From positions 186,001-250,000 of the forward strand of contig NZ_JAUQON010000002.1 of NCBI RefSeq assembly GCF_030580955.1: a DNA stretch of 64,000 bases, written 5' to 3'. The DNA is from Hymenobacter convexus. GTDB taxonomy: Bacteria; Bacteroidota; Bacteroidia; Cytophagales; Hymenobacteraceae. The notes below the pieces were generated by a model, which searched no databases, was not told where the DNA came from, and saw only the letters and a list, made by a program, of their open reading frames with translations. Numbering within the stretch: the first letter of the stretch is position 1; every line of letters begins with the position of its first letter. The position numbers and the translations under genes are program-made. Positions 8,926 to 16,246 of this stretch are shown in pieces.

Positions 8926-11061
8926 CTACCCCTCTACCCCCACCATGCGCTTGATTCCCAGTTTTTTCATCCGGGCTTCCAGTGTTTTGGGGTTGATATC
9001 GAGCAACAATGCGGCCCCCTGGGCGCCGCTCACACGCCCGCCGGTGCGTTGCAGAGCGGCCAGAATGTGGTCCCGCTCCTGCTCTTTCATCGTCTTGATG
9101 GGAACGGCTGCCTGAGCGGTTGGCGTGGCCGGAGCCGCCAGCAGCAGCGGGGCCGCCGCAAAACCGGCGAATTCCAGAAACTGGCCCTGGCTCACGATGA
9201 TGGACTGCTCCAGCACGTGCTCCAGCTCCCGGATATTGCCGGGCCAGCTGTAGGCTTGCAGGGCGGCCAGGTCCGCTGGTCGCACCTGCCGGATGGGCTT
9301 GCCCAGGCGTTTGCTCAGGCGCTGCACGAAGTGGCGCAGCAGTGGCTCAATATCCTCGCGGCGCTCACGCAGTGGGGCCAGCTCGATGGGAAACACGTTG
9401 AGTCGGTAGTACAAATCGGCCCGGAAGCGGCCGGCGGCCACCTCGTCGGCCAGTACGCGGTTGGTGGCGGCAATGACGCGGGCGTCGGAGTGCAGCACTT
9501 TGGTGCCGCCCAGCCGCTCAAACTCCCGCTCCTGCAGCACGCGCAGCAGCTTGGCCTGCAAATCGAGCGGCAGCTCGCCAATTTCATCGAGGAAGATGCT
9601 GCCGCCATTGGCCAACTCAAACTTGCCGATGCGGCGCTCCACGGCCCCCGTGAAAGCCCCTTTTTCGTGGCCAAATAATTCGCTTTCAATCAGCTGGGCG
9701 GGCAGCGCCGCACAGTTGAGCTTGATGAGGGCGCGGGCGTGGCGCGGCGAGGCATTGTGCAGCTCGCGGGCCACCAACTCCTTGCCGGTGCCGGTTTCGC
9801 CAGATATCAGGACTGTCGTATCGGTGGGGGCCACCATGCCAATGCGGCGCTCCACCTGTTGCAGGGCCGGGCTGCTGCCGATGAATGTGCCCGAGTCGGC
9901 CCCGAACCGGGCCGAGGTATTGATTTCATCGACCAGATACGTCCGCTCCTGCTCCACCTGGGCCTTCAGTTCCTCAATCTGCTCAAAGGCAAAGAGGTTT
10001 TCCAGGGCCAGCGCAATCTGGGGCGTGAGGGCCAGCACGGTGGCCAGGTCTTCGGGGCGGAAGGCGGTGGGGTTGGGCGAGGCCAGCATGAGCACCGCCG
10101 CGCCATCGGGCCGCTGCCAGATGGGCACAATGAGCATGGCCCGCGTGCCGTACTCCTCATACACGTGGCGCAGCAGCGGGTAGCGCTGGGCCTGGGCCCG
10201 AAAATCATCGGCGGCATAGAGGCCGGGCTCACTCAGCAAGTCGTTCAGCTGGTGGTACATGGCCGAAGCATCCAGCCGGTTCAGGCCGTTTTGGCGGTTG
10301 GGGTCGAGGGCCAGCAGGGGCGCATCCGCCCCCACGCCGGAGCGCGAAAATTCCGCAAAGCCTTCAAATGCTTCCTGCCGCCCGGCCCGCTGCACCCGCA
10401 GCCCGAAGTAATCGAAAAGCACCACCCGGCTCAGGGCCTCGGCCACGGCCCGAAACAGCGGCTCTCGCTGCTTGATGCTGAGCAAGGCGTTGGTGATGTT
10501 GAGCTGCAGGGTGCGCTCCTGCTCGCGGCGCGCTACCTCCTCGAATGCCAAAGTGTTAGCCACAGCAATGGCAATTAGGGAGCCGATTTTTTCCAGCAGC
10601 TTTTCATCGGCCGCCGTGAAGTGCGGCGTGCGGCGCGAGGCCAACGTCATAAACCCGGTGAGGCGGCCGCCGATGTGCAGCGGCACGGCCGTGAGGTGCG
10701 TCACGCCCAGGTGCGTCATCTTCTTATACGCCGTATACTCCGGATAATCAGCCAGGTACTGCTGCGGCGTAAATTGTTGAACGCGCGGGTCGGCCACCAG
10801 CTTTTCGATGGGCGAGCCGGCAATGGGGGTGAAATAGTCGGCCCCGGGCGGCAAGGGCGGCGCTTCGTCAACGCCGTAGTAGTCGCGCAGGAACAGGCGC
10901 TTCTGCTTCACCTCTTCGTCGAAGACGTTGATGCCGATGAGGTCGAAAGGAAAAATCAGCCGCAGCTTGGTCGTCACCACCTTGAACAGCTGGTCTTTGT
11001 CGCGAATCGTGGCGATGGCCTCGTTGAGGTGCAGCAGAAGGGTTTCGTCGTTAGTAGGCAC
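8926..11061 (-). CDS. Sigma-54-dependent transcriptional activator with two GAF domains (FhlA-like)
   Basis: 711 residues. Two GAF sensor domains (about 15-175 and 200-365) precede an AAA+ sigma-54 interaction domain: Walker A GETGTGKE (about 420), the sigma-54-contacting GAFTGA loop (about 468), Walker B GSIFLDEI, and RADLYYRLNVFPI. The C-terminal ~45 residues are a Fis-type helix-turn-helix (NPKTLEARMKKLGI). It would bind upstream enhancer sites and drive ATP-dependent open-complex formation by sigma-54 RNA polymerase when the GAF domains sense a small ligand. The start is GTG at 11061; no in-frame ATG is near. It is divergent from a multidrug efflux operon, its probable target. A receiver domain is absent, so it is not a classical two-component regulator. 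Confidence 0.93.
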   Translation of the reverse strand: MPTNDETLLLHLNEAIATIRDKDQLFKVVTTKLRLIFPFDLIGINVFDEEVKQKRLFLRDYYGVDEAPPLPPGADYFTPIAGSPIEKLVADPRVQQFTPQQYLADYPEYTAYKKMTHLGVTHLTAVPLHIGGRLTGFMTLASRRTPHFTAADEKLLEKIGSLIAIAVANTLAFEEVARREQERTLQLNITNALLSIKQREPLFRAVAEALSRVVLFDYFGLRVQRAGRQEAFEGFAEFSRSGVGADAPLLALDPNRQNGLNRLDASAMYHQLNDLLSEPGLYAADDFRAQAQRYPLLRHVYEEYGTRAMLIVPIWQRPDGAAVLMLASPNPTAFRPEDLATVLALTPQIALALENLFAFEQIEELKAQVEQERTYLVDEINTSARFGADSGTFIGSSPALQQVERRIGMVAPTDTTVLISGETGTGKELVARELHNASPRHARALIKLNCAALPAQLIESELFGHEKGAFTGAVERRIGKFELANGGSIFLDEIGELPLDLQAKLLRVLQEREFERLGGTKVLHSDARVIAATNRVLADEVAAGRFRADLYYRLNVFPIELAPLRERREDIEPLLRHFVQRLSKRLGKPIRQVRPADLAALQAYSWPGNIRELEHVLEQSIIVSQGQFLEFAGFAAAPLLLAAPATPTAQAAVPIKTMKEQERDHILAALQRTGGRVSGAQGAALLLDINPKTLEARMKKLGIKRMVGVEG

Positions 11062-11078
11062 CAGCTTGAGTTGATTTT

Positions 11079-11094
11079 TCCTGAAATAACAGGA
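11079..11094. promoter_or_regulatory. Dyad operator site 1 (TCCTG-N6-CAGGA)
   Basis: A perfect inverted repeat with AAATAA spacer in the divergent spacer between the activator gene and the efflux operon. It matches a second site 32 bp away, so both centres would lie on the same helix face. Candidate enhancer for the neighbouring activator. Confidence 0.6.
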
Positions 11095-11109
11095 GCAAAA
11101 TTATATCAA

Positions 11110-11127
11110 TTCCTGCTATTTCAGGAA
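11110..11127. promoter_or_regulatory. Dyad operator site 2 (TTCCTG-N6-CAGGAA)
   Basis: Six-base perfect arms around CTATTT. Together with site 1 it forms the inverted pair CCTGAAATA(A/G)CAGG on opposite strands. Position about 140-185 bp upstream of the sigma-54-like promoter fits an enhancer. Confidence 0.6.
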
Positions 11128-11235
11128 AATCACACCTTATAAAACTTTTACTATATAGCACCCAAAATGACAAACCTTATTTTAATTATCTAGTATTCAA
11201 TGGGAAGACATGACTACTATTTTATTCACCCGGGC

Positions 11236-11251
11236 TGGCACGTCTTTCGGT
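11236..11251 (+). promoter_or_regulatory. Sigma-54-like -24/-12 promoter of the efflux operon
   Basis: TGGCACG matches the -24 consensus exactly, and after four bases comes TCGG where TTGC is expected (two of four match), with correct GG-N10-G spacing. Transcription would start near 11262, shortly before the ATG codons at 11270 and 11285. Confidence 0.45.
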
Positions 11252-11284
11252 AAGAAGCGGGCACACCCTATGCCAATTGGCCTT

Positions 11285-12649
11285 ATGCTTTCTCATCAAC
11301 ACCTCAAGGGCTTTGCCGGTTTGTCGCTGATTGGCGGCTTGCTGCTGGCCCGGCCGGCGCTGGCCCAAAACCAGCCCGGCGTTCCGGCGGCTTCCCAGGC
11401 CATTGGCCTGGCCAGCGACTCCCTGACCCTCGGCGCGACGCTGCAAGCCGTGCTCGACGCCAACCCCAGCATCACCAACCTCACCGAGCTGTCGAACGCC
11501 TCGACCAGCCGCCTGAGCCAGACGCGGGCCGGTTTTCTGCCTCAGGTGACGGGCACGGCTACTTACACGCGCATCGACCCGGTGGTGAAGCTGCCCTTCA
11601 ACGGCGAAACGCTGCAGTTTGCCCCCAACAACAACTACGATTTCCACCTCACGGCCCAGTACCTGCTGTTCGATTTCGGCAAGAACGAGGCGACGGTAAA
11701 GGTGGCCGAATCGCAGGTGCAGACGGCGGTGGACAACATCACGGTGGCCCGGCGCGACCTGGCCTTCAACGCCGCGCAGGTGTACTATAACATCCTGTTC
11801 ATGCGCGAGAGCATCAAGGTGCAGGACCAGCAAATCGCCTCGCTGAAAGCCCACCGCGACGAAATGAACAAGCGCGTGCAGGCCGGCGTGAGCACCCGCT
11901 TCGACGTGACGACGACGGATGTGCGCATCACCCAGGCCCAAAGCACCAAGCTCGACCTGCAAAACCAGCTGCGCAACCAGCAGGTGCAGTTGGCCCGCCT
12001 GCTGCACAAGCCCAGCCAGGCCGACATTCCGGTGAAAGGCCGCCTCACATACGAGCCGCAGCCAGTGAACCTGGAAGCCGAAGTACTGAAAGCCAGCAAC
12101 AACCGCCCCGAGGTGAAACTGGCCCGTGACGCTGAAAATACAACCGCCCTGCAGGCGCGCCTCATCGAGAAAAGCAACATGCCCAGCCTCGGCGCGGGTG
12201 TGCAGGCCGGCGGCAAAAACGGCTACATTCTGCCCGACATCAACCGCATTCGTTTCAACACGGTAGGCGTGCTGCAGCTGTCGGTACCGATTTACGACGG
12301 CAATAAGAACAAGAAGCAGCGCGTGGAGGCCGAGGCCAATGCCCGCGCCGCTGTGGCCCGCACCGCCGACACGCAGGAGCAAATCCGCGCCGACGTGCGC
12401 CAAGCCGTGAACAACATGGATTTCAGCCAGGCCCGCCACGAGAATGCCCAACAGCAGGTAGCCCAGGCCACTGAAGCGCTGAGCAAAGCCCGCGACCGGT
12501 ACCGCTACGGCGTGGGCCAGAACCTCGACGTGCTGGATGCCGAAACCCAGCTCGCCCAGGCCCGCCTGGCCCTGGTGCAGGCCGAATACAACTACACGCT
12601 GGGCCAGTACCAGCTGCGCCGCGCCACCGGCGAGCAGATTTGGCAATAA
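11285..12649 (+). CDS. TolC-family outer-membrane efflux channel
   Basis: 454 residues from the chosen start. A signal peptide (MLSHQHLKGFAGLSLIGGLL...RPALA|Q) is followed by two repeats of the outer-membrane efflux protein fold: long coiled-coil helices rich in Ala/Gln (for example VARRDLAFNAAQVYYNILF and DTQEQIRADVRQAVNNMDF) alternating with short beta-strand segments. It would form the outer-membrane duct for the HlyD/MFS pump encoded downstream. Earlier in-frame ATGs (11210, 11270) exist, but starting at 11210 puts 25 polar residues before the signal peptide and overlaps the likely promoter. First gene of a four-gene operon. Confidence 0.92.
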   Translation: MLSHQHLKGFAGLSLIGGLLLARPALAQNQPGVPAASQAIGLASDSLTLGATLQAVLDANPSITNLTELSNASTSRLSQTRAGFLPQVTGTATYTRIDPVVKLPFNGETLQFAPNNNYDFHLTAQYLLFDFGKNEATVKVAESQVQTAVDNITVARRDLAFNAAQVYYNILFMRESIKVQDQQIASLKAHRDEMNKRVQAGVSTRFDVTTTDVRITQAQSTKLDLQNQLRNQQVQLARLLHKPSQADIPVKGRLTYEPQPVNLEAEVLKASNNRPEVKLARDAENTTALQARLIEKSNMPSLGAGVQAGGKNGYILPDINRIRFNTVGVLQLSVPIYDGNKNKKQRVEAEANARAAVARTADTQEQIRADVRQAVNNMDFSQARHENAQQQVAQATEALSKARDRYRYGVGQNLDVLDAETQLAQARLALVQAEYNYTLGQYQLRRATGEQIWQ

Positions 12650-12668
12650 GCGCTTAGTGCCTACCACC

Positions 12669-13118
12669 ATGAACCTCTCCACCATCCTTTGTCCGCTCGA
12701 TTTCTCGGCCGCGTCGGCTGGGCTGGTGGCCTACGCGGCGGCCCTGGCCGTGGCCACCGGCGCCGAGCTGCGGCTGCTGCACGTGTGCGAGCCGCAGGAG
12801 GACCCCACCGGCCAGCAGCCCGACGCGAAGGTGTTCGGCTCCTGCAAAGGCCGGATGCAGGCCCTGCAGGCCTCGGCCGAGCAAGCCGGCGTGGCCCGCG
12901 TGCACACCGGCATGGTGCGCGGCGAGGCGGCTCCGGAAATTGTGGCCGAAGCCGACCGCCAACAGGCTGATTTGATTGTTATTGGCGCGCACGGCCAAAC
13001 GGGCCTCACCCGCTTTTTGATGGGCACCACCGCCGAAATCGTGCTGCGCACCGCCCGGTGCGCCACGCTGCTGGTGCGCGCCCCGCTCCAACCCGACCCT
13101 GCGGTGGCTGCGGAATAA
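12669..13118 (+). CDS. Universal stress protein (UspA family)
   Basis: 149 residues, single Usp domain: it starts NLSTILCPLDFS, and near the C-terminus has GAHGQTGLTRFLMGTT, the G-2x-G-9x-G-T nucleotide-binding signature of ATP-binding Usp proteins. It sits 19 bases after tolC and before the HlyD gene in the same direction, so it is part of the efflux operon. Usp proteins are cytoplasmic stress-response factors; what one does inside a pump operon is not known. The start is set at the ATG giving the canonical N-terminus. Confidence 0.9.
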   Translation: MNLSTILCPLDFSAASAGLVAYAAALAVATGAELRLLHVCEPQEDPTGQQPDAKVFGSCKGRMQALQASAEQAGVARVHTGMVRGEAAPEIVAEADRQQADLIVIGAHGQTGLTRFLMGTTAEIVLRTARCATLLVRAPLQPDPAVAAE

Positions 13119-13175
13119 CCCGGCCACTGCTTCTCTCCTTTTTTCGTAAAACACCGCCCCCGAATACTTACTAAG

Positions 13176-14282
13176 ATGGCCCAGACCGAAACTTCCGTTC
13201 AAAACGCCCCTGCTCCGTTTCCCAACGCCGCCTCTACCGAAACCGAGCACGTGGAGGAACCCAAAAAGCGCAACCCGCTTGTTTTCATCATCCTGGCGGT
13301 GATTCTGCTGGCCGGTGGCTTCTTCGGCTACACGCGCTACCAGTTTGCCAAAGCCCACGAAAGCACCGACGACGCCCAGGTAGAAGGCGACGTGTACCCG
13401 GTATTGCCCCGCGTGGGCGGCCCGGTGCTGGAAGTGAAGGTGGACGACAACATGCCCGTGAAAAAGGGCCAGGTGCTCGTCACCCTCGACCCTTCGGACT
13501 ACCAGCAGCGCGTGAACGCCGCGGAGGCCGCCCTCTTCGCCGCGCAGGCCCAAGTAACTGCCGCCCGCGCCGGCGTAGGCACGGCCAGCGCCAACGTGCG
13601 CACCGCTCAAACCGGCATCGGCGTGAGCCAAGCCAACCAGGAGCGCCTGCAGAAAGACCTGAAGCGCAGCGAATTGCTCCGCAAGCAGGACATCATTCCG
13701 CAGAGTGAGTACGACGCTGTGCAGGCCAACCTGAAAGCCACCGCCGCCCAGCGCGCCACCGCCACCGACCAGGTGAGCGTGGCCCGCCAGCAGGTGGCCG
13801 CCGCCCAGCAGCAAATCGCCGTGGCCCAGGCCGTGGTGAAACAGCGCCAGGCCGACCTCGACAACGCCAAGCTGCAACTAAGCTACACCACCATCGTGGC
13901 GCCGCAGGATGGCATCATCAGCAAGAAAAACGTGCAGCCCGGCCAGGTGGTTGGCCCCGGCCAGCAACTGTTCGGCATCGTGGGCAGCGCCCGCACCTGG
14001 ATTGTTGCCAACTTCAAGGAAACCCAGCTGGAGGACATGAAAGTGGGCCAGCCCGTGAAACTGGAAGTGGACGCCTACCCCAAAGAGGAGTTCCAGGGCC
14101 ACATCGAGTCGCTCTCGGCCGCTACCGGCGCCCGCTTCGCCCTGCTGCCCCCCGACAACGCCAGCGGCAACTTCGTGAAAGTGACCCAGCGGATTCCGGT
14201 GCGCATCGCCCTGGATAAAGTTGACCCGCAGCACCCGCTCCGCGCCGGCATGAGCGTGAATGCGGTGGTGCAAGTGAAGTAA
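13176..14282 (+). CDS. HlyD/EmrA-type membrane fusion protein
   Basis: 368 residues. A short cytoplasmic tail (1-33) and one membrane anchor (34-53, LVFIILAVILLAGGFFGY) precede a biotinyl-lipoyl half-domain (VLEVKVDDNMPVKKGQVLVTLDP), a long periplasmic coiled coil (about 105-225, Ala/Gln/Val-rich), the second lipoyl half (TIVAPQDGIISKKNVQPGQVV) and a beta-barrel (AGMSVNAVVQV). It would bridge the inner-membrane DHA2 pump and the TolC channel, as EmrA does. A 34-bp hairpin repeat separates it from the MFS gene. Confidence 0.93.
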   Translation: MAQTETSVQNAPAPFPNAASTETEHVEEPKKRNPLVFIILAVILLAGGFFGYTRYQFAKAHESTDDAQVEGDVYPVLPRVGGPVLEVKVDDNMPVKKGQVLVTLDPSDYQQRVNAAEAALFAAQAQVTAARAGVGTASANVRTAQTGIGVSQANQERLQKDLKRSELLRKQDIIPQSEYDAVQANLKATAAQRATATDQVSVARQQVAAAQQQIAVAQAVVKQRQADLDNAKLQLSYTTIVAPQDGIISKKNVQPGQVVGPGQQLFGIVGSARTWIVANFKETQLEDMKVGQPVKLEVDAYPKEEFQGHIESLSAATGARFALLPPDNASGNFVKVTQRIPVRIALDKVDPQHPLRAGMSVNAVVQVK

Positions 14283-14297
14283 GGTAACGGGCCAGGC

Positions 14298-14404
14298 GGC
14301 CGTCATGCTGAGCGAAGTCGAAGCATCTCTACCGCACCAGTAAACCCAATCGTTGGGATTAGTTACGCGATAGAGATGCTTCGACTTCGCTCAGCATGAC
14401 GGCC
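14298..14404. repeat. Family A palindromic repeat, copy 1 (inside the efflux operon)
   Basis: Perfect 34-bp arms (14298-14331 and 14371-14404) begin GGCCGTCATGCTGAGCG and enclose a 39-base loop. A TTTTT run follows directly, so it could act as a terminator or attenuator between the HlyD and MFS genes. Confidence 0.9.
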
Positions 14405-14429
14405 TTTTTGTACATCTAAACTTTAGTTA

Positions 14430-15998
14430 ATGGAAACCGGATTTACCAAGTGGATTATCGTTGTGACGGTGGTCCTCTGCGTGTTGCTCGAGCTGATTGA
14501 TACCAGCATCGTGAACGTGGCCCTGACCCAGATGATGGGCAACCTCTCGGCCACCCAGCAGGAAGTGACCTGGGTGGTGGCCGCCTACGGCATCGCCAAC
14601 GTGATTGTGATTCCGATGACCGGCTTTCTGGCCGAGCAGTTCGGGCGCAAAAACTACTTCTTCTTCTCTGTGGTGTTGTTCACGCTGGCCAGCATGGCCT
14701 GCGGCCAGAGCACCAACCTGTGGGAGCTGGTGGCTTTCCGCTTCGTGCAGGGCATCGGGGGCGGCGCGCTCATGGCCACTTCGCAGGCCATTCTGATTGA
14801 TACTTTCCCGCCCAAACAGCTGCCGCTGGGCCAGGCTTTGTTCGGCATGGGCGTGATTATCGGGCCGACCATCGGCCCCACGCTCGGCGGCTACATCGTG
14901 GACAACTATGACTGGCCCTGGATTTTTTACGTGAACGTGCCGGTAGGCATCCTGGCCGCCATTTTCACGCTGCTGTTTATTCGCGACCCTGACCGCATCA
15001 AGAACGCCATTCCCCGGCCGTTGCGCGAGATTGACTGGGCCGGTATTTTCCTGCTGATTCTGGGCGTGGGCTCGCTGCAGTTGGTGCTGGAGCAGGGCGA
15101 AACCGAAGACTGGTTCGAAAGCGCTTACATCAACAGCTTCGCAGCGCTGGCGGCCTTTGGCCTCATCGGCTTCATTGTGCGGGAGTTGACGGCTAAAGCG
15201 CCGATTGTGGACCTGCGGGTGCTGGGCAAGAGCCGCAACCTGGCCGTGGGCTCGGTGCTGTCGTTTGTGCTGGGCTTCGGCATGTTTGCTTCGGTGTTCA
15301 TATTGCCCATTTTCACGCAGCGCATTCTGGGCTTCACGGCGGCCCAAACGGGCTACATGCTGCTGCCCGGCGCGCTGGCGTCTGGCTTTATGATGCCCGT
15401 GATTGGACGCATGCTGCAGGCCGGCGTGCCGCAGAAGGTGATGATTCCGGTGGGCTTCCTCATCTTCTTCGGCTTCACGTTCTGGATGGCCAACGTCATT
15501 TCGCCCACCGCCGGCGAGGACGACTTCTTCTGGCCGCTGATGGTGCGCGGCCTGGGCATGGGCCTGATTTTCCTGCCCATTACCACCATGAGTCTGGCTG
15601 GCCTGAAAGGCAAAGACGCCGGCCAGGCCGCCGGCCTCACCGGCATGATTCGCCAGCTCGGCGGCTCGTTCGGCGTGGCCATCGTGGGCACGTATCTGGA
15701 GCGCAGCATTGCTCAGAACCGCATCAGCCCGCTGGCCCACATCTCGCTCTACGACTCGGCCACGGTGCAGCGCATTCAGGCTTTCACGCAGAACTTCATG
15801 GCCCACGGCTTCTCCTTTGAGCAGGCCCAGAAGCAGGCTTACTATGCGCTGGAAGGCATCCTGATGAAGCAGGTGTCCATCATCACTTATTCGCAGGTGT
15901 TTGCCATGATTGGCTTGTTTTTCGTGTGCTGTCTGCCGCTGGTGCTCCTCATCAAGCGCGTGAAAATCACCGGCAAAATCAGCATGGACGCGCACTGA
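14430..15998 (+). CDS. DHA2-family MFS drug exporter (EmrB/QacA type)
   Basis: 522 residues with 14 hydrophobic segments, the hallmark of DHA2. Family motifs are visible: LDTSIVNVAL-like LIDTSIVNVALTQM in helix 1, WVVAAYGIANVI, GFLAEQFGRKNYF (motif A), RFVQGIGGGAL, and GPTIGPTLGGYIVDNYDWPWIFYVNVPVG (motif C and the EmrB signature). It should be a proton-driven exporter of hydrophobic toxic compounds working with the HlyD and TolC proteins of the same operon. Substrate not predictable. Confidence 0.95.
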   Translation: METGFTKWIIVVTVVLCVLLELIDTSIVNVALTQMMGNLSATQQEVTWVVAAYGIANVIVIPMTGFLAEQFGRKNYFFFSVVLFTLASMACGQSTNLWELVAFRFVQGIGGGALMATSQAILIDTFPPKQLPLGQALFGMGVIIGPTIGPTLGGYIVDNYDWPWIFYVNVPVGILAAIFTLLFIRDPDRIKNAIPRPLREIDWAGIFLLILGVGSLQLVLEQGETEDWFESAYINSFAALAAFGLIGFIVRELTAKAPIVDLRVLGKSRNLAVGSVLSFVLGFGMFASVFILPIFTQRILGFTAAQTGYMLLPGALASGFMMPVIGRMLQAGVPQKVMIPVGFLIFFGFTFWMANVISPTAGEDDFFWPLMVRGLGMGLIFLPITTMSLAGLKGKDAGQAAGLTGMIRQLGGSFGVAIVGTYLERSIAQNRISPLAHISLYDSATVQRIQAFTQNFMAHGFSFEQAQKQAYYALEGILMKQVSIITYSQVFAMIGLFFVCCLPLVLLIKRVKITGKISMDAH

Positions 15999-16070
15999 TT
16001 TCAACCGGTATGGCGCGGCAGCAAGCTGCGGCAGCCACAATGTAGCGCAACCAATTGACCGTGCATTTGC

Positions 16071-16105
16071 AAAAAGTCCCGACTCTTCTGGAGCCGGGGC
16101 TTTTT
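16071..16105 (+). terminator. Terminator of the efflux operon
   Basis: AAAAAGTCCCGACTC pairs with GAGCCGGGGCTTTTT (two G-U pairs) around a TTCTG-like loop; a T run follows. Confidence 0.75.
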
Positions 16106-16177
16106 GTTTGAACGGTCTTGGCCGGGGGCGTTGGAGAAACTTACAAAACCCCGGAGGAAAAGTCTGCTTAAACAGTT

Positions 16178-16185
16178 TAGCTTTG
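16178..16185 (+). promoter_or_regulatory. TAnnTTTG -7 element upstream of the sugar permease
   Basis: TAGCTTTG matches the Bacteroidota housekeeping -7 consensus; start would be near 16191, giving a ~55-base leader. No -33 TTG at proper spacing was found. Confidence 0.4.
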
Positions 16186-16246
16186 GGTTTCACAGGCAAA
16201 ACCCAACCACCCCGGCTCCCTTTCTCGCCCGAATTCCCTCCCTTCG

